Shown: piece by piece, positions 1 through 5,160 of the stretch
Layout: each line of letters begins with the position of its first letter
Position numbering within the stretch: position 1 is the stretch's first letter
Source: Nanobdellota archaeon
GTDB taxonomy: Archaea > Nanobdellota > Nanobdellia > SCGC-AAA011-G17 > VGLX01
Direction of reading: 5' to 3'
DNA: 6,442 bases
NCBI GenBank assembly: GCA_018894775.1
Contig: JAHIPG010000050.1
Span: 1-6,442, forward strand
Program-made: the position numbers and the translations under genes
Notes under the pieces: generated by a model
Told to the model about the DNA's origin: nothing
Seen by the model: only the letters and a program-made list of their open reading frames with translations
The model's database searches: none

Positions 1-3
1 GTT

Positions 4-9
4 GAGGTG
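4..9 (+). promoter_or_regulatory. Shine-Dalgarno site that decides the start of the first gene
   Basis: GAGGTG matches the anti-Shine-Dalgarno end of archaeal 16S rRNA and lies 10 nt before the ATG at 20. The in-frame TTG at position 2 overlaps this site, so the ATG at 20 is the better start. The promoter would lie outside the window. Confidence 0.6.
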
Positions 10-19
10 TGAAAAAAAG

Positions 20-397
20 ATGAAAATCGAGATTAGTAAAAGAAAGATGTTGTATTTTGCAATTGGTTTTGCTTTGATTGTGACTTTAGGTTTTGTTTTT
101 GCAGCAAAGCCTAATCCGGGACACAGCTGGTCAGAACTAGGAGACCTTCCAGGCAAAATCTGGCATTCTGAGAATGACGGCTCAGGCTCCGGATTGGATG
201 CTGACACTATTGACGGAAAGCATGCATCAGAGTTAGGAGGAGGGGACTGTGAAATCGTATCCGCTTCATGCAACAATTATTGCATATCTATAGGCAAAAT
301 GGTTTCTAGTGGTAGTAGAAGTGGTACAGCAGTCAAATGCAAAGGAAGAATAGTCGGCGGATACTCTGGATGCAGTTGCTGGGATGGAGGACCATAA
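20..397 (+). CDS. Small secreted or membrane-anchored Cys-rich protein with DADTIDGKHASEL motif
   Basis: The product is 125 residues from the ATG at 20. It begins with a basic stretch (KISKRK-like, residues 2-9), followed by a hydrophobic segment at about 10-29 ending FVFAA. This looks like a Sec signal peptide cleaved near residue 28-29, or an N-terminal anchor. The exported part has a W/H/G-rich linker (GHSWSEL at 34-40, then a second WHS), then LDADTIDGKHASEL at 59-72, and a C-terminal region with six cysteines (C77, C84, C88, C107, C118, C120) that could form three disulfides. From memory, DADT(L/I)DGxHA-type motifs recur in surface and tail-fibre-like proteins and in predicted secreted proteins of uncultured small archaea. 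I know of no assigned function. The six-cysteine part resembles a small folded surface domain, but I do not recognise a family. The gene has its own stop (TAA) and is separated by 100 nt and a fresh promoter from the next gene. Confidence 0.7.
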   Translation: MKIEISKRKMLYFAIGFALIVTLGFVFAAKPNPGHSWSELGDLPGKIWHSENDGSGSGLDADTIDGKHASELGGGDCEIVSASCNNYCISIGKMVSSGSRSGTAVKCKGRIVGGYSGCSCWDGGP

Positions 398-402
398 ATA
401 GA

Positions 403-429
403 TTTTACATTTTATTTATTTCTATTTAT
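403..429 (+). terminator. T-rich stretch after the secreted-protein gene, possible archaeal terminator
   Basis: Several T-runs (TTTT, TTTT, TTT) begin about 6 nt after the stop codon on the coding strand. Archaeal RNA polymerase commonly terminates at such tracts. There is no convincing hairpin, so this is only a plausible terminator. Confidence 0.35.
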
Positions 430-469
430 CTACAAGTCCTGTTTTAAAGAATAAGAGTAATCAGAAATC

Positions 470-477
470 TTTAAATA
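470..477 (+). promoter_or_regulatory. TATA box of the nucleotidyltransferase gene (leaderless)
   Basis: TTTAAATA is preceded by an A-rich BRE-like stretch (AGAAATC at 463-469). Its centre lies 24-25 nt before the ATG at 498. Archaeal transcription starts about 25 nt downstream of the TATA centre, so the mRNA should begin at or next to the start codon. No Shine-Dalgarno site is present before 498, which fits. Confidence 0.6.
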
Positions 478-497
478 CCTACCAAAAATGGCTTGTA

Positions 498-1583
498 ATG
501 ATGAAGTTACCAAAAAGTTTCAAGCCTCAGAAGGACTTGGACGGTAAGATAAAAGATCTGGTGGAAGGACATTCTGAAAGGAAAATAATAGAAGACCCTT
601 CTAAAGTAAAAACATTCCATGATGCAATAAACTACCTATCTGATTCTCAAATACCTACCTATGGCTATGATGATCAGAAAAGAATACGCTCTATAGACAT
701 GCCATTGAAGCAGATAATCATTAACAGGATATCTTTAGGTAAAGTAGACCTCATGGATGAGAATCCTTTCAAATACAAAGGATTGAATTTTACACAAGCA
801 TCAAATTCAGGCATTGAACTTGGAGCAAAACTAAATTTTGCTTCTTACATGGCAGTTTCTAATCCAGAATTTAGTATTGGAGGAGATATATTATCTAAAC
901 TTACAGAACAACTGAATACAATAGAAAAACACAATTGGAGATTAACCAATATTGCATATTTAACTGATTATATCAATTCAGGAAATACTGTCACAGTCAA
1001 AATTGATACACCCAAAGAAATACTATGGGTCTTTGAGACATTTAAGAAATACAAGCCAATAATCCATGGAGGAGCATTAAGAGATTTATATTTAGGGATA
1101 GACCGAACTGCGGATATAGACATACAGATTGAAGAATCAGGAATGTTTGGGAAATCAATATTATATAACCTTGTTAAGAAAGCCATGGACAAGGTAAAGA
1201 CTGCAAAAAAGGGAGAAATAATACATAGTTATGGGGGGACAGAAGAGGAACCCTGCCGTTACAAAGGAAAAAAGGATGGTGTTGATTATGACATAGCAGG
1301 AAGAATATTTGAGAGATACTTATCAACAGAGCAGATGATGATGAAAAAGCCTGGAGAACTAATAATGTGGGAACTGGCAAAGAATGATCTAGACAATAAG
1401 CAGTTCAGGCTCATCAACATAACTGATTTTCCAAAACGTATGATAAAAAAGATAGAGAAGCTTCAAAACATAGGCTTAGAATTCTTACCTGAACACCCTA
1501 ATGATTTAGCAACTAAACTTGATGAATATGATATTCTAAGAGTGGTTAAAGAACAAAAGAGCAGTCCCGGCTCGTGGTATTAA
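498..1583 (+). CDS. Nucleotidyltransferase with poly(A) polymerase/CCA-type head domain and unknown N-terminal half
   Basis: The product is 361 residues. The recognisable part is residues ~187-306. It has HGGALRDLYLG at 190-200, matching the GGxxRDxxLG signature of class II nucleotidyltransferases (bacterial CCA-adding enzymes and poly(A) polymerases), then D206 and D208 as the metal-binding DxD. ERYLSTEQMM (272-281) falls where such enzymes carry RRDFTINA, and NDLDNKQFRLI (296-306) resembles their closing DL..K..R element. D263 or D265 in GVDYDIAG may be a further carboxylate. Residues 1-186 match nothing I recognise. Only about 55 residues follow the head, so the usual neck and body domains for tRNA binding seem absent from the C-terminal side. 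Archaea normally add CCA with a class I enzyme, so this is probably not the housekeeping CCA enzyme. Its substrate is unknown; RNA, a protein or a small molecule are all possible. The start could be either adjacent ATG (498 or 501). The promoter position favours 498. The gene converges on the TRAM gene. Confidence 0.65.
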   Translation: MMKLPKSFKPQKDLDGKIKDLVEGHSERKIIEDPSKVKTFHDAINYLSDSQIPTYGYDDQKRIRSIDMPLKQIIINRISLGKVDLMDENPFKYKGLNFTQASNSGIELGAKLNFASYMAVSNPEFSIGGDILSKLTEQLNTIEKHNWRLTNIAYLTDYINSGNTVTVKIDTPKEILWVFETFKKYKPIIHGGALRDLYLGIDRTADIDIQIEESGMFGKSILYNLVKKAMDKVKTAKKGEIIHSYGGTEEEPCRYKGKKDGVDYDIAGRIFERYLSTEQMMMKKPGELIMWELAKNDLDNKQFRLINITDFPKRMIKKIEKLQNIGLEFLPEHPNDLATKLDEYDILRVVKEQKSSPGSWY

Positions 1584-1605
1584 AAAAAGAAATAAAGAAA
1601 AAAAG
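1582..1605 (-). terminator. T-tract terminator of the TRAM gene
   Basis: Read on the minus strand, the 34-nt gap between the two convergent genes holds two runs of seven T separated by a T-rich spacer, starting 12 nt after the TRAM stop. This is the usual archaeal oligo-T terminator form. On the plus strand the same bases are A-rich, so the nucleotidyltransferase transcript probably ends inside or beyond the TRAM gene. Confidence 0.5.
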
Positions 1606-1617
1606 TTTATGTTGAAT

Positions 1618-2061
1618 CTATCTCTTCTCTTCTTCACCGAAATCTTCAGTGTCTTCAACATTCTCAGCTGGAGCTTCTGCCTTTGGAGACTCTTCAACTT
1701 GAGCCTCTTTTGCTGGAGCTTCTGCCTGTGGAGCATCATCGTCAGCTGATACGGGACCATCAGCTTTACCTAATACTTCTCCGAATCCAACTTTCTTAAG
1801 AACTCTTGTTATCTTTACCTTTACCTCATCACCAGCTTGGGTGTTTGGTACAAAAATAACAAAGCCTTTAACTTTAGCCACTCCGTCGCCTTTCTCGCCG
1901 ACAGCTTCTATCTTTACATTTACCTCATCGCCAACATTAACTGGCGCGAAGAATCCTCCGGATCCTCCTCTATCATATCCACCACGATCGCCACCATGTC
2001 TATCTCCTCTATCATATCCACCACGACCGCCACTATTATATCCGTTATTTCTTCTTTCCAT
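1618..2061 (-). CDS. TRAM-domain RNA-binding protein with RGG-rich N-terminus and acidic tail
   Basis: The product is 147 residues in three parts. Residues 1-36 are rich in Gly, Arg, Asp and Tyr with two YDRG units (16-19 and 29-32), resembling RGG-box RNA-binding regions. Residues ~40-99 form a TRAM domain, a small OB-like beta barrel, recognisable by VNVGDEVNVKIEAVGEKGDG, then GFVIFVPN and AGDEVKVKITRV. Residues ~101-147 are Ala/Pro/Glu/Asp-rich, with about 17 acidic against 4 basic residues, and look disordered. Free-standing archaeal TRAM proteins bind RNA; in methanogens some act as cold-responsive RNA chaperones. A role in RNA folding or translation is therefore likely but not shown here. 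Many archaeal TRAM proteins are only about 60-80 residues, so both flanks are extensions. The ATG at 2061 has an AGGAG site 12 nt upstream. The gene is divergent from the IleRS gene and has a predicted leader of about 70 nt. Confidence 0.9.
   Translation of the reverse strand: MERRNNGYNSGGRGGYDRGDRHGGDRGGYDRGGSGGFFAPVNVGDEVNVKIEAVGEKGDGVAKVKGFVIFVPNTQAGDEVKVKITRVLKKVGFGEVLGKADGPVSADDDAPQAEAPAKEAQVEESPKAEAPAENVEDTEDFGEEEKR
1667..1733. repeat. Direct repeat inside the acidic-tail coding region of the TRAM gene
   Basis: A 22-nt unit at 1667-1688 recurs at 1712-1733 with one mismatch; the first 16 bases are identical. The offset is 45 nt, i.e. 15 codons, and encodes the duplicated AEAPA segments of the acidic tail (113-117 and 128-132). 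This suggests the tail grew by in-frame duplication. Confidence 0.8.
1967..2033. repeat. Direct repeat inside the RGG coding region of the TRAM gene
   Basis: The 28-nt units at 1967-1994 and 2006-2033 differ at a single base. The offset is 39 nt, i.e. 13 codons, and encodes the two GGYDRG units. Near-identity at the DNA level, including wobble positions, points to recent in-frame duplication or strong local constraint. Confidence 0.85.
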
Positions 2062-2073
2062 TGTCTAATATAT

Positions 2074-2078
2074 CTCCT
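2074..2078 (-). promoter_or_regulatory. Shine-Dalgarno site of the TRAM gene
   Basis: AGGAG on the minus strand lies 12 nt ahead of the ATG at 2061. The spacing is slightly long. It supports a leadered transcript for this gene, unlike the divergent IleRS gene. Confidence 0.5.
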
Positions 2079-2152
2079 ATATCTTATCTTTCATAGAAAA
2101 CAAATACTATGGATTTAGCATTAGTTTTCAAGAATGTTTGTGATTGAGACAG

Positions 2153-2160
2153 TATTTAAA
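2153..2160 (-). promoter_or_regulatory. TATA box of the TRAM gene
   Basis: The minus strand reads TTTAAATA preceded by an A-rich BRE-like run (AAAAGAAAAA). Transcription would start near 2131, giving a 5' leader of about 70 nt. The same octamer serves the nucleotidyltransferase promoter at 470-477. Confidence 0.5.
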
Positions 2161-2183
2161 TTTTTCTTTTTAAGAACAATAAA

Positions 2184-2191
2184 TTTTTAAA
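2184..2191 (+). promoter_or_regulatory. Probable TATA box of the IleRS gene (near-leaderless)
   Basis: TTTTTAAA preceded by A-rich AACAATAAA has its centre about 30 nt before the ATG at 2218. Transcription would start within a few bases of the start codon. No Shine-Dalgarno site precedes the ATG. The more TATA-like palindrome at 2195-2210 is too close to the ATG to drive a full-length message. Confidence 0.45.
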
Positions 2192-2194
2192 CCA

Positions 2195-2210
2195 ATTTTA
2201 TATATAAAAT
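2195..2210. repeat. Perfect 16-bp palindrome just before the IleRS start
   Basis: ATTTTATATATAAAAT is its own reverse complement and ends 7 nt before the ATG at 2218, between the presumed TATA box and the start codon. It could be an operator for a dimeric regulator or a bidirectional TATA element. In AT-rich DNA such palindromes also arise by chance. Confidence 0.5.
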
Positions 2211-2217
2211 ACCTACC

Positions 2218-5055
2218 ATGTATGATTTTAAAACAGTAGAAAAAAATATACTTGAATTTTGGGAAAAGAAAAAGATAATTGATAAACTAAGGAAAAAACT
2301 CAAAGGCAAGAAGAAATTCTATTTCTTGGATGGTCCTCCCTACACATCAGGAAGGATTCATATGGGTACAGCATGGAACCAGGTCCTAAAAGACCAATTA
2401 TTAAGATACAGAAGGATGAGAGGCTTTGATGTGTGGGACAGAGGCGGATATGACATGCACGGTCTTCCAACAGCTCACAAGATTCAAGCTAAACATGACC
2501 TAAAAGACAAGGAAGATATTGAAAAATTTGGCGTTGATAAGTTCGTAAAAGAATGCAGAGAGTTCTCATTAGAGATGATGGGACACATGAACAAAGATTT
2601 TGCGGCTTTAGGCGTTACATTAGACCATGACGACCCTTACATGCCTGTAACATCAGAATACATGGAAGGAGAATGGTGGCTGATCAAGAAAGCACACGAG
2701 AACAAAAGATTGTATTTGGGTAAAAAAGTCATGACATGGTGCTATGGTTGTGAGACAGCACTGGCAAAACACGAACTAGAATACAAAAATGTTGAAGAGG
2801 ATTCTATATTCGTAAAATTCAAGATAGAAGGAACAGACAATGAATACTTAATAATCTGGACAACAACACCATGGACAATAGCATATAACTTAGGCGTTAT
2901 GGTAAATCCAGAGCTAGACTATGTGAAGGCAAGAGTCGGAGATGAACACTGGATACTAGCAAAAGGATTAGCTGCACCAATAATACAAAGCTTTACAGAT
3001 TCAAAGCTGGATATAATCGAAACATTCAAAGGAAAAAAACTGGAAGGTGTAAGATACGTACATCCCTTCTATGACATATTAAAAGAAAAATACGAAGAGA
3101 TAAAAAAAGAATCAAAAAAAGCATTCTCAGTTGTACTTTCAAAAGAATTCGTAGACCTGAGCGCAGGGTCAGGTCTGGTGCACATGGCTCCAGGATGCGG
3201 ACCAGAAGACTATGAAGTAGGAAGAAAAAATGGAATACCACCATTCAACAACCTATCAGAAAAAGGAATCTACCCAGATGACATGGGAGAATTCGCAGGA
3301 CTAAACGCTAAACAAGACAATCAAAAATTTGTGGAAGCCTTAGACAAGAGAGGAGCACTCATAGAATCAACTAAGGTAGAGCACGATTACGCCCACTGCT
3401 GGAGATGTAAAAAACCAGTCATATTCAGGGCAACAGACCAGTGGTTCTTCAAAGTTGAGGATATGATCCCAAAGATGCTGAAGCAAAGTGAAGAAGTCCA
3501 TTACATTCCAAAAGATATAAAACAAAGATATCAATTATGGCTGAAGAACATAAAAGATAATTCTGTAACAAGACAAAGATATTGGGGAACACCTATGCCA
3601 ATATGGACCTGTAAGAAATGCGGAGATTATACTGTTGTTGGATCATTAAAAGAGCTAAAAAAATTAACAGGAAAGATGCCAGAAGATCTTCACAGACCAT
3701 GGATAGATGAATTGAAGATTAAATGTAAGTGCGGGGCAGAAAAGGAAAGGATACCTGATATCATAGATGTATGGGTAGATGCAGGCTCTGCATCATGGAA
3801 TTGCTTAAGGTTCCCTGAAAGAGAAGATTTAATGAAAGAATACTGGCCAGCAGATTTGGTATTGGAAGGAACAGATCAGACAAGATTATGGTTTTACATG
3901 CTGCAATTAGTATCAAATGTAGCAATGGGAAAAAACTGCTTCAAGGCGATGTATACTCATGGAATGCTCAGAGACTTTGAAGGGGAAAAAATGAGTAAAA
4001 GCCTAGGGAATATTGTATCTCCTAACGAAGTCCTGGAAAAATTCGGAGCAGACACATTAAGATTATACACAATCACAACCAAAGCAGGAGAAGACATGAA
4101 CTTTTCATGGGACGAAATCAAACTAAAATACAGAGAAATAACAGTCCTTCTCAATGTAACCAACTATCTGCTAAACTATGCTGACAAACTACCTAGCAAG
4201 TTACCAGCAAAACTGAATGTAGAGGACAAATGGATACTTTCAAGACTGCATTCAACAATAGAAGAACTAACAGAGGCATTAGACAATCACCAACTTGACA
4301 TCGCACCTAGGCTGGTCGAATCATTATTCTTAGACCTGAGCAGAAAATACATCCAATACACAAGAGGAAGGACAGATGATCAAGGAGTATTCAAAGTAAT
4401 CTTTGAGGTATTGTTCAACACACTAAAAACACTCTCAATCACATGCCCATTCATAACAGAACACATGTATCAAAAACTGAAAGATAAATATAAGCTGAAA
4501 GAAGAGAGCATACACATGTTCGAATGGCCAAAATATGATAAAAAACTGATTAATAAAAAATTAGAAGAAAGCATGGGAAAAGTGGAAGACATAATACAAG
4601 AAATACTTGCACAAAGAGAGAAAGCACAGATAGGTGTAAGATGGCCACTACCAAAAGCAACAATAACTGCAGAGAACTCAAAATCAATCAAACAATTAAG
4701 CGAAATAATCAAAACTCAAACAAACCTGAAAAAATTAGAATTGAAAGAAGGCAAAAAAACAGAAGTAACATTAGATGTGACAATAACACCAGAGTTAGAA
4801 TCAGAAGGATTCATGAGAGAAATCACAAGAAGAATACAGATGTTCAGAAAAAAAGCAAGACTAAAAATGCAGGATGAAATAGATCTAGCAATCATCACAG
4901 ACTACAACCTTTCCAAATGGAAGAAAGAAATACAGCAGAAAGTAGGGGCTAAAAAACTCACAATAACAGATGCAAAATTAGAGGAAGAATTTGAGTTTAA
5001 AAAGCCAGAAGAAATCAAAGGAAAGAAATTCGAAATACGCTTTAACCCACTCTAG
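2218..5055 (+). CDS. ileS: Isoleucyl-tRNA synthetase, archaeal type
   Basis: This class Ia synthetase (945 residues) charges tRNA-Ile with isoleucine in the cytoplasm. The HIGH-type signature is HMGT at 48-51 within PPYTSGRIHMGTAWN, and the KMSKS loop is K591-S595. The inserted CP1 editing domain (~180-390) keeps TTTPWT and GSGLVHMAPGCGPEDY, the threonine-rich and Asp-containing elements used to clear valine, so it looks editing-competent. Four CxxC/CxC pairs are present: C175/C178, C394/C397, C465/C468 and C503/C505. They could supply two zinc sites, as known from other IleRS structures. The anticodon-binding helical domain follows at about 640-800. A C-terminal alpha/beta region includes FMREITRRIQMFRKKARL. 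The length is below the ~1,040-1,070 residues I recall for many archaeal IleRS, so the C-terminal part is probably trimmed. The start MYDFKTVEKNILEFWEK agrees with the family N-terminus. The gene stands alone, ending in a hairpin terminator. Confidence 0.97.
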   Translation: MYDFKTVEKNILEFWEKKKIIDKLRKKLKGKKKFYFLDGPPYTSGRIHMGTAWNQVLKDQLLRYRRMRGFDVWDRGGYDMHGLPTAHKIQAKHDLKDKEDIEKFGVDKFVKECREFSLEMMGHMNKDFAALGVTLDHDDPYMPVTSEYMEGEWWLIKKAHENKRLYLGKKVMTWCYGCETALAKHELEYKNVEEDSIFVKFKIEGTDNEYLIIWTTTPWTIAYNLGVMVNPELDYVKARVGDEHWILAKGLAAPIIQSFTDSKLDIIETFKGKKLEGVRYVHPFYDILKEKYEEIKKESKKAFSVVLSKEFVDLSAGSGLVHMAPGCGPEDYEVGRKNGIPPFNNLSEKGIYPDDMGEFAGLNAKQDNQKFVEALDKRGALIESTKVEHDYAHCWRCKKPVIFRATDQWFFKVEDMIPKMLKQSEEVHYIPKDIKQRYQLWLKNIKDNSVTRQRYWGTPMPIWTCKKCGDYTVVGSLKELKKLTGKMPEDLHRPWIDELKIKCKCGAEKERIPDIIDVWVDAGSASWNCLRFPEREDLMKEYWPADLVLEGTDQTRLWFYMLQLVSNVAMGKNCFKAMYTHGMLRDFEGEKMSKSLGNIVSPNEVLEKFGADTLRLYTITTKAGEDMNFSWDEIKLKYREITVLLNVTNYLLNYADKLPSKLPAKLNVEDKWILSRLHSTIEELTEALDNHQLDIAPRLVESLFLDLSRKYIQYTRGRTDDQGVFKVIFEVLFNTLKTLSITCPFITEHMYQKLKDKYKLKEESIHMFEWPKYDKKLINKKLEESMGKVEDIIQEILAQREKAQIGVRWPLPKATITAENSKSIKQLSEIIKTQTNLKKLELKEGKKTEVTLDVTITPELESEGFMREITRRIQMFRKKARLKMQDEIDLAIITDYNLSKWKKEIQQKVGAKKLTITDAKLEEEFEFKKPEEIKGKKFEIRFNPL

Positions 5056-5086
5056 ACAGCTTCTAGAGCCATTTTTCTCATTTTTT
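5050..5086 (+). terminator. Hairpin plus T-tract terminator overlapping the IleRS stop codon
   Basis: CTCTAGA (5050-5056), a 5-nt loop CAGCT, then TCTAGAG (5062-5068) form a perfect 7-bp stem. It is followed by T5 at 5072-5076 and T6 at 5081-5086. The stop codon TAG (5053-5055) lies inside the left arm. This looks like an intrinsic terminator; in archaea the T-tracts alone may suffice. Confidence 0.6.
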
Positions 5087-5097
5087 AAAAATTTTCA

Positions 5098-5118
5098 TTT
5101 ATAAAGAAGTTTTATAAG
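5098..5118 (+). promoter_or_regulatory. Tandem TATA-like boxes of the TBP gene
   Basis: TTTATAAA at 5098-5105 and TTTATAAG at 5111-5118 lie 13 bp apart, the second preceded by the purine-rich AAAGAAG (5103-5109), a good BRE. Starts near 5127 and 5140 are expected, both upstream of the Shine-Dalgarno site, giving leaders of roughly 34 and 21 nt. Confidence 0.55.
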
Positions 5119-5146
5119 CTTTTCTATCTTATATACTGCTCAGCAA

Positions 5147-5152
5147 GGAGGG
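5147..5152 (+). promoter_or_regulatory. Strong Shine-Dalgarno site of the TBP gene
   Basis: GGAGGG lies 8 nt before the ATG at 5161, an ideal spacing that fixes this start codon. Confidence 0.8.
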
Positions 5153-5160
5153 TTTTTACA

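Noticed and set aside
2..19. TTG start at position 2 for the first gene
   Set aside because: It lies on top of the GAGGTG ribosome-binding site and would add residues ahead of a good signal peptide; the ATG at 20 is correctly spaced.
498..1583. Housekeeping tRNA CCA-adding enzyme
   Set aside because: Only the head domain signatures are present, neck and body domains are not evident after it, and archaea carry a class I enzyme for this task.
1837..2118. Plus-strand open frames opposite the TRAM gene, rich in Ser, Ile and Pro
   Set aside because: They are mirror images of the repetitive RGG coding region, have no promoter or Shine-Dalgarno site and resemble no protein. The minus-strand TRAM frame is clearly the real one.
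2197..2208. TTTATATATAAA as the main TATA box of the IleRS gene
   Set aside because: Transcription would begin about 25 nt downstream, i.e. after the ATG at 2218, and the N-terminal sequence from 2218 is clearly needed for IleRS.
4641..4877. Asn/Arg/Lys-rich plus-strand frame inside the IleRS gene
   Set aside because: Its composition reflects the A-rich codons of IleRS read out of frame, and IleRS is intact across the region.
2218..5055. HMGT as an abnormal active-site motif indicating drug resistance in IleRS
   Set aside because: From memory, archaeal IleRS commonly end this motif in Thr (HLGT), so HMGT is an ordinary variant and no resistance claim follows.
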